From positions 1-44,986 of the forward strand of contig CAZRZO010000007.1 of NCBI GenBank assembly GCA_964604635.1: a stretch of 44,986 nt of DNA. Reading direction: 5' to 3'. The stretch comes from JAJZMY01 sp964604635. GTDB lineage: Archaea; Micrarchaeota; Micrarchaeia; Micrarchaeales; Micrarchaeaceae. Positions 34,904-43,776 of this stretch are shown one piece after another. Within the stretch, counting starts at the first letter, position 1. The number at the start of each line of letters is the position of its first letter. Under the pieces are notes generated by a model. The model made no database searches. It saw only the letters and a list, made by a program, of their open reading frames with translations, and had not been told where the DNA came from. A program made the position numbers and the translations under genes.

Positions 34904-36034
34904 ATGTATATAAGAGATCCAATACTAGGAGCAATTGAAATGTCTGATATTGAATTAAAATTAATTGATAATCAATATATGCAAAGATTAAGATTTATAA
35001 AACAATTAGGTTTTAGTTATCTTATTTATCCTGGTGCAAATAATACACGATTTGAACATTCTTTAGGAACAATGCATATAACAAAAGAAATATCAGAAAA
35101 TCTTTTTAAAGATGATGAAGAAGAACTTTATTGTGCTGCACTTTTACATGATATTGGACATGCACCATTTTCACATCAATCTGATTTTGCACTTAAAAAA
35201 TATTTAAATAAAACACATGAAGATATTGGTAAAGAAATAATTACAACAACTGAAATAAGAGATATAATATCTGATTCAACACTATCTTTAAAAAAAGTAT
35301 TAAATTTTTTTAGTGGTAAATCAAAAGGAATTATTATATCTAGTTCAATTGGAAGTGATAGAATTGATTATTTAATGCGGGATTCTAAATATACTGGAGT
35401 TGCATATGGGATTATTGATTATAATAGGATAAAATCAAAAATATCAATATATAAGAATAAACCAGCAATATTTGAAAGCGGAATAGTTGGATTTGAATCA
35501 ATGTTATTAGCTAGATATTTTATGTATTCTTCTGTTTATTTACATCATGCAACATTAATAGCAGATCAAATGTTTAAAACTGTTTTTGATAAAGCATTAG
35601 AAGATAAATTAATTGATATAAATTTACTAAAAACATCTACTGATAGTCAAATATTTGATCTATTATTAAATTTACCTAATTCACAATTAATAAAAAGAAT
35701 AAAAGAAAGAAAATTATTCAAAAGAGCTTTTTATAAAGAATTTGATAAAAGAAATTTAAACATAGATATCAAAGAAATTAGTAATATAATTGAAGACTTA
35801 AATATAAAAGAAAATGAATACATAATTAGTTTAACTAATTTTAAACATAAAACAGATGATAATAATATTATTGTTATTGATAGAAATAAAAATTATTTAG
35901 GTACTTTAAATTCATTATCTCCATTAGTTAGTAGTCTTGAAAAAGTTTTAGAGAATAAAGAAAAATTTTTAGTTGCATGTGATCCAAAAAATATTAAAAG
36001 AATAAATGAAAAATTAAAGAAAATAATAAATTAA
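34904..36034 (+). CDS. HD-domain phosphohydrolase, SAMHD1/dGTPase-like
   Basis: 376 aa from ATG 34904; an upstream in-frame start at 34859 would add 15 hydrophobic residues and is less likely. The N-terminus MYIRDPILGAIEMS (family: DPIHG), then QRLRFIKQLG, YPGANNTRFEHSLG and LLHDIGHAPFSH give the metal-binding His and HD pair. SDRIDYLMRDSKYTG is the second Asp motif. Related enzymes hydrolyse (d)NTPs or nucleotide second messengers; a bacterial-type dGTPase or SAMHD1-like dNTPase is possible, so a role in the nucleotide pool or defence cannot be told from sequence alone. No neighbours hint at its partner. Confidence 0.9.
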   Translation: MYIRDPILGAIEMSDIELKLIDNQYMQRLRFIKQLGFSYLIYPGANNTRFEHSLGTMHITKEISENLFKDDEEELYCAALLHDIGHAPFSHQSDFALKKYLNKTHEDIGKEIITTTEIRDIISDSTLSLKKVLNFFSGKSKGIIISSSIGSDRIDYLMRDSKYTGVAYGIIDYNRIKSKISIYKNKPAIFESGIVGFESMLLARYFMYSSVYLHHATLIADQMFKTVFDKALEDKLIDINLLKTSTDSQIFDLLLNLPNSQLIKRIKERKLFKRAFYKEFDKRNLNIDIKEISNIIEDLNIKENEYIISLTNFKHKTDDNNIIVIDRNKNYLGTLNSLSPLVSSLEKVLENKEKFLVACDPKNIKRINEKLKKIIN

Positions 36035-36104
36035 TAGTTTTATTTGAAAGATACAAAATATATTGATTAATAAAAAAAATTAAATAATTAAACTTATTAA
36101 CTTG

Positions 36105-36116
36105 TTTTTAAATAAA
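36105..36116 (+). promoter_or_regulatory. TATA box of tRNA-Lys(CUU)
   Basis: TTTTTAAATAAA lies about 20-25 bp before the mature 5' end of the tRNA at 36131, the usual archaeal distance. Confidence 0.4.
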
Positions 36117-36130
36117 AATTAAAGAAATAA

Positions 36131-36204
36131 GGGCTCGTGGCTCAGGTTGGTAGAGCGGCTGGCTCTTAACCAGTAGGTCGGGGGTCCAAATCCCCCCGAG
36201 CCCG
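36131..36204 (+). tRNA. tRNA-Lys (anticodon CUU) with unusual C55
   Basis: Acceptor GGGCTCG/CGAGCCC, D arm GCTC/GAGC, anticodon stem GCTGG/CCAGT with loop CTCTTAA (CTT), T stem GGGGG/CCCCC, discriminator G. The T-loop is TCCAAAT (36185-36191), so position 55 is C where nearly all elongator tRNAs have U (pseudouridine). All stems are intact. No intron. Confidence 0.92.
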
Positions 36205-36240
36205 TTAATATATTTTTAATGATTTAATAATTAAAAAAGT

Positions 36241-37149
36241 TTAATGAACACTTGCAATTATTCCATCAATTATACCATTTACTCCTAGTCCTCCTGTTGA
36301 TCTTACAACAATTCTATGACTTAAAACAGGTCTTGCTAAGAATTTAAGATCATCAAGTGATACTTCTTTTCTTCCTTCTATAAGTGCTTTTGCTTTTCCA
36401 GCAATCATAAAACTGATTTCAGCTCTTGGACTTCCACCCATTGTTATATGAATATTAGTTCTTGATGAATTAACAATTCTTGTAATATAATTTATTAATT
36501 CGTCTGAAATGGATACTGTTTTAACCATTTGTTGTAGTTCAAGTATATCATTAATACTAAGTACTTTTTCTGTTTTTACATGTTCTGCATTTTCTTTCAT
36601 TCTAAGCATTTTTTGTTCTTCTTCTTCAGAAGGATATGAAACAGCAATTCTAAGAAGAAATCTATCTGTAAGAACTTTTGGTAGTGGGATTGTACCTTCA
36701 ATATTTAATGGGTTTTGTGTTGCAAATGCAATAAATGGTTTATTTAAATTTAATGTTTGATTTCCTATTGTTACTATTTTTTCTTCTAATGCTTCAAGTA
36801 ATGATGTTGTTGTAGTTGCTGGTGCTCTATTAAGTTCATCAATAAGTAGTAAATTAGTGAAAATTGGTCCTTTTTTTAATGCAATATTATTATTATCATC
36901 TAAATAAGCATAACCAATAACATCTTTTATATTTAAATCATACATACATTGGACACGAGTAAATTCAGAACTAATTGCTTCTGCAATTACTTTTGTCATT
37001 GTTGTTTTTGCAACTCCTGGAACTCCTTCTAATAATGCATGACCATTTGCAACAATAGCAATAAACATTAGTTCTATTACATCTTCTTTTCCAGAGATTT
37101 GTTTTTGTACTTCTCTAAGTACATTTTCATACGCTTGTTTTGGATCCAT
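36241..37149 (-). CDS. MoxR-family AAA+ ATPase
   Basis: 302 aa. Walker A EGVPGVAKTT, Walker B LLIDELNRAP, the MoxR-type ATQNPLNIEGTIPLPKVLTDRF, and the C-terminal helical lid with HITMGGSPRAEISFMIAGKAKAL and ARPVLSHRI. MoxR proteins act with VWA-domain and DUF58 partners to mature or activate other proteins. Neither partner is encoded on this strand nearby; the upstream neighbour is rpoF on the other strand. ATG 37149. Confidence 0.93.
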   Translation of the reverse strand: MDPKQAYENVLREVQKQISGKEDVIELMFIAIVANGHALLEGVPGVAKTTMTKVIAEAISSEFTRVQCMYDLNIKDVIGYAYLDDNNNIALKKGPIFTNLLLIDELNRAPATTTTSLLEALEEKIVTIGNQTLNLNKPFIAFATQNPLNIEGTIPLPKVLTDRFLLRIAVSYPSEEEEQKMLRMKENAEHVKTEKVLSINDILELQQMVKTVSISDELINYITRIVNSSRTNIHITMGGSPRAEISFMIAGKAKALIEGRKEVSLDDLKFLARPVLSHRIVVRSTGGLGVNGIIDGIIASVH

Positions 37150-37384
37150 TGATACAACCTAGTTATTTATTATTTATTATTAATTATTTATTATTATATT
37201 ATAAATAAAAACATTTTTAACAATGTTCTTAATAATTTATATACTTTTAAACCATTAAAAAATCAGAATTTTCAATATTTTGTTTTATTTTCAATTGTTT
37301 TAATTTTAAAACAAAAGATTTATTAAATTATTACAACTATCTTTAATATTAAATAAAATTTAATTATATTTGTCTAGTGATATT

Positions 37385-37711
37385 ATGATCGGAAAATCAG
37401 TAAAAGAAAAAAATTTAATTTCAATGAGCGAAGCTTTAAATATTTTAAATAAAAGAAAACAAGAAGACAAAGAATTAACATATGAACAAGATTCAGCATT
37501 AAAACATGCTACAAAATTTGCAATGCCTTTTGAAGATTTTAAAAAATCAAAACAAAAATTAGATGAATTAAAAATTTTAGATGAATCTTTAATTATTAAA
37601 ATTTTAGATATATCACCAAAAACTGAAATGCTTTTAAAGCAAATATTAGCATATTCTGGTAAAGTTTTTGATGATAAACAAATAGAAAACATTTTAAATA
37701 TAATTAGATAA
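37385..37711 (+). CDS. rpoF: DNA-directed RNA polymerase subunit F (Rpb4)
   Basis: 108 aa from ATG 37385 behind AGTGATATT; an earlier TTG at 37370 is in frame but lies before the ribosome site. Rpb4/RpoF pattern: MIGKSVKEKNLISMSEAL, the HATKFAMPFEDFKKSKQ helix and the C-terminal HRDC-like LDISPKTEMLLKQILAYSG. It forms the RNA polymerase stalk with RpoE. Followed by the DUF655 gene after 25 bp and then by rpl21e, all plus strand. In other archaea the order is usually L21e-RpoF-DUF655, so L21e has moved to the end here. Confidence 0.9.
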   Translation: MIGKSVKEKNLISMSEALNILNKRKQEDKELTYEQDSALKHATKFAMPFEDFKKSKQKLDELKILDESLIIKILDISPKTEMLLKQILAYSGKVFDDKQIENILNIIR

Positions 37712-37736
37712 GTGTGTAAATGAAAAAAGTGAGCAT

Positions 37737-38306
37737 ATGTACTATCCACAACAACCCCAAAAAAAAGAAGAATTTGCATTCGTACTCGATTTTATGCCTA
37801 CTGGAAAGTCATTTTCTAATAAATCAGAACCAGTTGTTCAATTATTAGGTGAAGAAAAATTCACTTTATTAGAAGTTGTTCCAAAACCAAATATATTATT
37901 AAATTTAATGGAAAAAGTATATATTGGAAAAAATGAAAGGGATAAAATTGCAATAATAAAAAATAGAATTTCTTATAATGATTTAACGCAAACATCAAAA
38001 AATGAACTTCCAATAGTTATTGATACAATAATAGAAAATAATACAATAAAATTTGTTGATATATTTAATACAGCAGGAGCATTAAATATTAGACAACATA
38101 CTTTAGATTTAATTCCTGGAATTGGAAAAAAATATTTAATTGAAATTTTAAAACAAAGAAATATAAAAAAGTTTGAAAGTTTTAATGATCTTGAAGAAAG
38201 AATTGGATTAAAGAAAATACCAGTATTTATAAGAAATAGAATTATACTCGAACTCCAAGGAGAGGAAAGGTTTAATTTATTTATTAAACAATATAAAAGT
38301 TTTTAG
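37737..38306 (+). CDS. DUF655 protein, helix-hairpin-helix nucleic-acid-binding
   Basis: 189 aa, from ATG 37737 behind GTGAGCAT. The N-terminal OB-like part is recognisable (EEFAFVLDFMPTG, GEEKFTLLEVVPKPN), and the C-terminal part carries a helix-hairpin-helix (LDLIPGIGKKYLIEIL). DUF655 proteins occur in most archaea in the rpl21e-rpoF neighbourhood and are presumed RNA-binding, though their role is unproven. It is presumably cotranscribed with rpoF and rpl21e, which fits a link with transcription and translation. Confidence 0.88.
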   Translation: MYYPQQPQKKEEFAFVLDFMPTGKSFSNKSEPVVQLLGEEKFTLLEVVPKPNILLNLMEKVYIGKNERDKIAIIKNRISYNDLTQTSKNELPIVIDTIIENNTIKFVDIFNTAGALNIRQHTLDLIPGIGKKYLIEILKQRNIKKFESFNDLEERIGLKKIPVFIRNRIILELQGEERFNLFIKQYKSF

Positions 38307-38351
38307 ATATAAATAAAAAATAATAAATGAAATAAAAAATGTGTGAATGAT

Positions 38352-38651
38352 ATGTCAATTAGATCAAAAGGAACCTTATCTGGAAGAACAAGAAATTTAT
38401 CAAGACATTCTAAAAAATCAATGATTAATGTAAGTTCAATAATAAAAGAGTTTAATATTGGTGACAGTGTTGCAATTGTTCCTAGAACTCTTAAAGAAAA
38501 TATTCCACATCCTAGATATAAAGGTAAAATAGGAAAAATAATAGAAAAAAGAGGTTCATCATATATTGTTGAATTAAAAATAATGAATGCAACAAAAAAA
38601 CTAATAGTACTTCCAATTTATTTACAAGGTATTAAACAACAAAAAAAATAA
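38352..38651 (+). CDS. rpl21e: Ribosomal protein L21e
   Basis: 99 aa from ATG 38352 (MSIRSKGTLSGRTRNL), behind TGTGAATGAT; GTG 38343 is in frame but overlaps the ribosome site. The sequence has the L21e pattern: RSKGTLSGRTRN at the start, a FNIGDSVAIVP strand, HPRYKGKIGKIIEKRGSSYIV and the basic tail. It binds 23S rRNA in the large subunit and forms a likely operon with rpoF and the DUF655 gene upstream. Confidence 0.95.
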   Translation: MSIRSKGTLSGRTRNLSRHSKKSMINVSSIIKEFNIGDSVAIVPRTLKENIPHPRYKGKIGKIIEKRGSSYIVELKIMNATKKLIVLPIYLQGIKQQKK

Positions 38652-38680
38652 TATTTTAATATTTATTAGTTGGTGAAATC

Positions 38681-39760
38681 ATAAAAATAAAATTATTGGG
38701 ATATGATTTTGAAAATAAACTAATGGATGGAATTGATAGATATTCTTATGAATTATATGCTTTTTTATTAAAACTAAAAAGCAAAAAAGACGAAATAAAT
38801 TCTTTTTCTTATTCTAATTTATATTCTAAATTTAATATAAAAAATAATTCAATAATTTCTCAGTTTATTGAAATGTTTCTTGTTAATTTTTATTTAAATA
38901 ATAAAATGTCTGATAATATTGTTCATTTAATGAGTTCTGATAAAAAAATGCCAAAAACATCAGCAATAAAATTAATAACATGGCACGATATTATGGGTTT
39001 TGAAAGAAAATCTAATTTAACTATTAATTTAAGTAATAAAATAAAAATGCAAATCAAAAAAAAATGGGCAATTTATAATTGGAATATAATGGATTATGGA
39101 CTTTATAATAGTTATTCAACAAAAAAAGAAGTAGAAACATATATGTTGAATCAAGGATTACAACAAAAGCCAGGAAAAGTTATTCCTTTTGGATTAGATA
39201 ATAAATTCATCAAAAAACAAATATATAAAAAAGAAAGAAAAGATTTTGTTTATATTGGATCTATTAGTTATAAACATAAAAACTTAGATGGCCTAGTACA
39301 AGCAATAATTAATATAAGAAATTTTATTACTAATGCAAAACTATACATTTATTCAAATACTGATATTCGCAATCAAAAAATAAATAACAAGTCTTTCTAT
39401 ATTGGTTTAAAAGAAAAATATATTGTATATAATTATAAAAAACCAGATGATGAAATAATAAATAAATTAAGTAAATCAATTGCTTTATTACATTTATCAA
39501 AAAAAGAAGGTCTTGGACTTCCAATATTAGAAAGTATTGCTATTGGAACACCTGTAATTTTATTAAAAGATAGTGAAATACCATCTGAGTCAAAAAAATA
39601 TGCAGTAAAATCAAGTTTTGGAAATATACCAAATACTGCATTAAACTTATTTAATAAACAAAAACCAGCTTCACAAAATGCAGTAAAATATGCAAAAAGC
39701 CTTACTTGGAAAAAAACAGCAGAACAAACTTATAAAGTATATAAAAATTTAATAAATTAA
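38681..39760 (+). CDS. GT4-type glycosyltransferase (GT-B fold)
   Basis: About 359 aa. The family normally starts with a strand such as KIxLxGYD; here IKIKLLGYDFENK is readable only if translation begins at the ATA at 38681 (or ATC at 38678), just after GGTGAAATC, since no ATG or GTG precedes it and the first standard start, TTG 38696, is 19 bases from the GGTGA. The body has GSISYKHKNLDGLVQAI (nucleotide-sugar strand) and KKEGLGLPILESIAIGTPVILL with the E-x7-E of GT4. It transfers a sugar, probably to a surface glycan. Its stop overlaps that of the convergent surface-protein gene by three bases (TTAA). Confidence 0.88.
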   Translation: MKIKLLGYDFENKLMDGIDRYSYELYAFLLKLKSKKDEINSFSYSNLYSKFNIKNNSIISQFIEMFLVNFYLNNKMSDNIVHLMSSDKKMPKTSAIKLITWHDIMGFERKSNLTINLSNKIKMQIKKKWAIYNWNIMDYGLYNSYSTKKEVETYMLNQGLQQKPGKVIPFGLDNKFIKKQIYKKERKDFVYIGSISYKHKNLDGLVQAIINIRNFITNAKLYIYSNTDIRNQKINNKSFYIGLKEKYIVYNYKKPDDEIINKLSKSIALLHLSKKEGLGLPILESIAIGTPVILLKDSEIPSESKKYAVKSSFGNIPNTALNLFNKQKPASQNAVKYAKSLTWKKTAEQTYKVYKNLIN

Positions 39761-41085
39761 ATTTTATTAGTAATATTATTATTTTTCTTTTTTTGTTTGT
39801 TTTTTATTTTTAATTTATAATAAACAATTATTATTGCAATTATAATTATTATTGCAATTACTAGAATTGAGAGTAAATTATTATTCTTATTAATTTTTGT
39901 TGAAATTACACTTACATTTGTAATATTTGAATTACTTACTGTAATTGGTATTGTTGTACTTACATTTGTAATATTTGAATTACTTACTGTAATTGGTATT
40001 GTTGTACTTACATTTGTTGTTATATTTACAGTATTTGCTGGTATTGTTGTTGTGTTTATTTTTAGTCTTTTTACAAAATTGTTTATATAACTAGGTGCTT
40101 GTATAAAAATTCCAATAATTCTATTTTGTATTGGTATTACTAAATAATTTGATCCACTGTAAATATAAGGTATTAATACCCATCTATTGTTCATTATTGT
40201 ATATACACCTACATTTGTTTCAGAGGATAAATAAGTAGATGAAAAATTTAAAAACAAATTTTTAGAATTTGTTGCACTTAAATTAAATATTAATGAATTT
40301 GTATAATTGAATTTTTCAAAAAATGGTGAATTTATTACATTAGAAACAAGAATATGTGTTGTGGTTTTCTGTAATGAAGTACTTGATATATTAAGTTTAT
40401 CAATATTAAAATTATAAATAGTATTATTTATAATAGTGATTGTTGGTGGAATAATTACTGTTTTATTGAATATTGGTATCAAAGAAGATGAAATATTTGC
40501 ATATGTTTCTTTTACTGTTATGCTTTTAAATTTAAAATTAGATACATTGAATGAACTAATACCAATTATTGTAAAATTATTATTTGTTTTATTAAAAGCA
40601 TAATCAATTGTTTTTGTAATACATGATGATTGAATTGTATAAATACCTGGATTTCTTGCAGTATATGTAAAACTATAAGTATAATTAGCAGATGTTATAT
40701 TGTATTTAACAGAAGAATAAGCATTAATATTTGTTTGAAGATTTGCTAATGATTGATTTATATTATTTATATTTTTAGATATATTTGTTGTTGGATTTTG
40801 AGAATAAGTAAGTTTTGCATTACACTGAGTGTTTGAAACATTTGTATTATTTATTGTTGGTGCTTCTGAAACAAATTTTCTAGGTATTGTTACATTAATA
40901 CTAATATTTAATTTTGAAAATACATATGTTGTATTGTTTAAACCTAATGGTGTAATTATTATGCCTTTTGATAATGAACTAAATGGGATACTTGAACTAA
41001 AACTGAAATTTGAAAATAAAATTAAAGTAAATATTATACTAATTAGTAATACTAACGAGGTTCTAGTTTTTTTCATCAAATTCAT
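39757..41085 (-). CDS. Secreted Thr/Asn-rich surface protein with C-terminal anchor
   Basis: 442 aa. Signal peptide (KKTRTSLVLLISIIFTLILFSNFSFS), a long beta-rich extracellular region rich in Asn-x-Ser/Thr sequons, a Thr/Ile/Val-rich stalk with two identical 16-residue repeats (VSTTIPITVSNSNITN), one hydrophobic helix (LLSILVIAIIIIIAIIIVYY) and a Lys-rich tail (KIKNKQKKKNNN). It is a surface-exposed, membrane-tethered glycoprotein by layout, similar to the partial gene at 2-1057. M1 at 41085 or M4 (MKKTRTS) could be the start. No enzymatic motif. Confidence 0.8.
   Translation of the reverse strand: MNLMKKTRTSLVLLISIIFTLILFSNFSFSSSIPFSSLSKGIIITPLGLNNTTYVFSKLNISINVTIPRKFVSEAPTINNTNVSNTQCNAKLTYSQNPTTNISKNINNINQSLANLQTNINAYSSVKYNITSANYTYSFTYTARNPGIYTIQSSCITKTIDYAFNKTNNNFTIIGISSFNVSNFKFKSITVKETYANISSSLIPIFNKTVIIPPTITIINNTIYNFNIDKLNISSTSLQKTTTHILVSNVINSPFFEKFNYTNSLIFNLSATNSKNLFLNFSSTYLSSETNVGVYTIMNNRWVLIPYIYSGSNYLVIPIQNRIIGIFIQAPSYINNFVKRLKINTTTIPANTVNITTNVSTTIPITVSNSNITNVSTTIPITVSNSNITNVSVISTKINKNNNLLSILVIAIIIIIAIIIVYYKLKIKNKQKKKNNNITNKI
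39911..40006 (-). repeat. 48-bp direct repeat in the stalk of the surface protein
   Basis: Two exact, adjacent 48-bp copies (39911-39958 and 39959-40006) with the start of a third. They encode VSTTIPITVSNSNITN twice, so copy-number change would alter stalk length without a frameshift. Confidence 0.9.
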
Positions 41086-41304
41086 TTTTTATTATCAACA
41101 ATAAATAATTTATTAATAAAATATTAATGTTAAAAACAATTTAAAATTATGTTTTAATTATAAATAAATTAAGATTTTTAATTTTTTCAATTATTATTTA
41201 TAAAAACTAAATTTATTATAAATAAAATATACTAAAATAAATATTAATGTAATAATAAAATATTAATTTAAATAATAAACAATTAGATTCTAATTTATGA
41301 TAAA

Positions 41305-42801
41305 ATGAAGAACTCCAATATTAGCAAAGCATTGAATCTTGTATTAAGAAGAGGAATAATTTTTCCTTCATTTTTAATATATGGTGAATTATCTGGATTT
41401 TATGATTATGGTCCAATAGGTACTAAGATCAAGCAAAAAATTAGTGATCAATGGAGAAAATTTTTTATTAATGATCTCGGAAATTTAGAAATAGAAACAA
41501 CAATTATTGCTCCTAAAAAAATATTTGAAGCATCAGGTCATTTAAAAACATTTACAGATCCTCTTATTAATTGTACAAAATGTAATGCTTCTTATAGAGC
41601 AGATAAATTATTAGAAGAATTTTTTGAAAATAAAAACAATCAAAATACAAAGCAAAAAATAAAAGAATTAAGTTTTGATGAAATGCAAAATTTAATTAAT
41701 ATAAATAAAATTAAATGTGAAAAATGTAATCAAGATCTTTCATTATCAAAAATAGAATCTTTTAATTTAATGTTAAATACAAATATAGGCCATTTAAATA
41801 ATGTTGTTGGTTATTTAAGACCAGAAACAGCACAAGGGATATTTTTAAATTTTAAAAATATTTTTCGTTTATATGGATTAAAATTACCAATAGGAATTGG
41901 TCAAATAGGCAAAGCATTTAGAAATGAAATTTCACCAAGAAATATATTAATAAGAATGCGTGAATTTTCTCAAATGGAATTAGAATATTTTTTTGATCCT
42001 GAAGAAGATGAGCTCAAAATAAATAATAATATTATAAATAATGATTTTCTTAATCAAAAAATAAATTTATTAACAGTAAATGATCAAATAACTGATAAGT
42101 CTATTGAATATAAGGAAATAAGTTTACAGAGTGCATTAGATAGTAAAATAATCATAAATAAATTATTTGCATTTATTATTTATAAAGAAAATGAATTTAT
42201 GCTTAATTTAGGTTTTAAACAAAATCTTTTCAGATTTAGACAAATGATTAGTAATGAACTTCCACATTACTCAAAAGCAAATATTGATTTAGAAGTAAAA
42301 TTAGATAATGATTTTGAAGAAATTGCTGGAAATTCATATAGAACTGATTTTGATTTAAGAAATCATGAAAAGTATTCAAATAATAATATGGATATAGTAA
42401 ATAATAATAAAAAACTTGTTCCCCATGTTGTTGAAATAAGTTTTGGTTTAGATAGATTATTTTGGTCCCTTATTATTAATTCTTTATATAATGATCAAAG
42501 AAATTGGGATATATTACTTTTAAATAAATATACAACACCTTATGATTTTGCAATATTTCCATTACAAAAAGATGATAAAATATTAGAAAAATCAAAACAA
42601 CTTATTTCTTTATTAATGAAAAAAAATTATACAGTATATTTTAGCACATCAAATAGTATTGGAAAAAGATATGCAAAAGCAGATGAAATAGGCATTAATT
42701 ATTCAATAACATTAGATTTTCAGACATTAGAAGATAATACAGTAACAATTAGGAATATTAAAGATACATCACAAGTAAGAAAAAATATTAATGATTTGTA
42801 A
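41305..42801 (+). CDS. glyS: Glycyl-tRNA synthetase, archaeal/eukaryal alpha2 type
   Basis: 498 aa class II synthetase for tRNA-Gly. The N-terminus (RRGIIFPSFLIYGELSGFYDYGPIG) is typical; a zinc-type pair CTKCNASYR and CEKCNQD follows; motif 2 is GQIGKAFRNEISPRN with MREFSQMELEYF, and motif 3 is VPHVVEISFGLDRLFWSL. The C-terminal anticodon domain starts near PYDFAIFPLQKDDK. ATG 41305 follows ATGATAAA. Next comes the Ogg-type gene after 30 bp in the same direction. Confidence 0.95.
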   Translation: MKNSNISKALNLVLRRGIIFPSFLIYGELSGFYDYGPIGTKIKQKISDQWRKFFINDLGNLEIETTIIAPKKIFEASGHLKTFTDPLINCTKCNASYRADKLLEEFFENKNNQNTKQKIKELSFDEMQNLININKIKCEKCNQDLSLSKIESFNLMLNTNIGHLNNVVGYLRPETAQGIFLNFKNIFRLYGLKLPIGIGQIGKAFRNEISPRNILIRMREFSQMELEYFFDPEEDELKINNNIINNDFLNQKINLLTVNDQITDKSIEYKEISLQSALDSKIIINKLFAFIIYKENEFMLNLGFKQNLFRFRQMISNELPHYSKANIDLEVKLDNDFEEIAGNSYRTDFDLRNHEKYSNNNMDIVNNNKKLVPHVVEISFGLDRLFWSLIINSLYNDQRNWDILLLNKYTTPYDFAIFPLQKDDKILEKSKQLISLLMKKNYTVYFSTSNSIGKRYAKADEIGINYSITLDFQTLEDNTVTIRNIKDTSQVRKNINDL

Positions 42802-42831
42802 TTAATGATTTAATTTAATAAAAATGAAAAA

Positions 42832-43674
42832 ATGAAACAAATCATTTTAAAAGTAAAAGATTTTAATTTAAAGTATTCTTATGAAAGCGGACAGCCATTA
42901 AGTTTTTATGCTGATTTTTTAAATAATAAATTAAAATATATTGTAAATAATAATATAATAATTGCTGAACAAAAAAATAATAATATCATATTAGAAAGTA
43001 ATAATATTGTTTTTGCAAAGCAAGAATTCATATCACGATTCAGATTAAAAGACAATATGGAAAAGATTTATAAGGAAATTTCAACTGATGCTTTTCTTAT
43101 TGATTCAATAAAAAAATATAGGGGTTTGCGCATTACATTAAATGATCCTTGGGAAACTCTTGTTGTTTTTATAATTTCACAAAATAATAATATTAAAGGA
43201 ATAAGAAATTCAACAAGAAGATTAATTAATATGTTTGGAATTGAAACAGATTTTAAAACTAAAACTTTTCCAACAATTGAAGATTTATTAAATGTAAAAG
43301 AAGAAGATTTTAAAAAATGTGGTATTGGTTTTAGAGCAAGGTATCTAAAAAATGCAGTTGAACAATGCAGTAATAATATTGATTTGTATAAATTAAAAAA
43401 CAAAAATTATGAAACAATACGCGAAGAGCTTTTAGAAATTATTGGTGTTGGAAATAAAATATCAGATTGTGTTGCATTAATGGGTTATGGAAAATTAGAA
43501 GCATTTCCAATAGATGTTTGGATAAAAAGAATTTTAGAAAAAATATATTTCAATAATAAAATAATTAATATTAAATTATTGCATAAATTTGCAGTAAATA
43601 AATGGTTAACATATTCTGGTTATGCTCAATTGTATTTATACTGGAATGCTAGAAATAATTTTAATGATTATTAA
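42832..43674 (+). CDS. ogg: 8-oxoguanine DNA glycosylase/AP lyase, Ogg1-type
   Basis: 280 aa. Helix-hairpin-helix glycosylase with the OGG1 pattern: DPWETLVVFIISQNNNIKGI, HhH at LEIIGVGNKISDCVALMGY with the catalytic Lys (GNK), and the catalytic Asp in AFPIDVWIKRIL. The N-terminal 100 residues are the beta domain of the OGG1/AlkA fold. It removes 8-oxoguanine from DNA and nicks the backbone. ATG 42832 follows AAAATGAAAA. Probably an operon with glyS. Confidence 0.88.
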   Translation: MKQIILKVKDFNLKYSYESGQPLSFYADFLNNKLKYIVNNNIIIAEQKNNNIILESNNIVFAKQEFISRFRLKDNMEKIYKEISTDAFLIDSIKKYRGLRITLNDPWETLVVFIISQNNNIKGIRNSTRRLINMFGIETDFKTKTFPTIEDLLNVKEEDFKKCGIGFRARYLKNAVEQCSNNIDLYKLKNKNYETIREELLEIIGVGNKISDCVALMGYGKLEAFPIDVWIKRILEKIYFNNKIINIKLLHKFAVNKWLTYSGYAQLYLYWNARNNFNDY

Positions 43675-43776
43675 TTTTAAAAACAATAGAAATCTAATAT
43701 TATAAAATTATATATATTTAATATTTATAAGAAATAATTAAATTAAAACAATTAAAATAAAAAATATATAGATAAA

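Noticed and set aside
37360..37779. Minus-strand ORF over rpoF
   Set aside because: Overlaps the clear RpoF and DUF655 genes and has no recognisable product.
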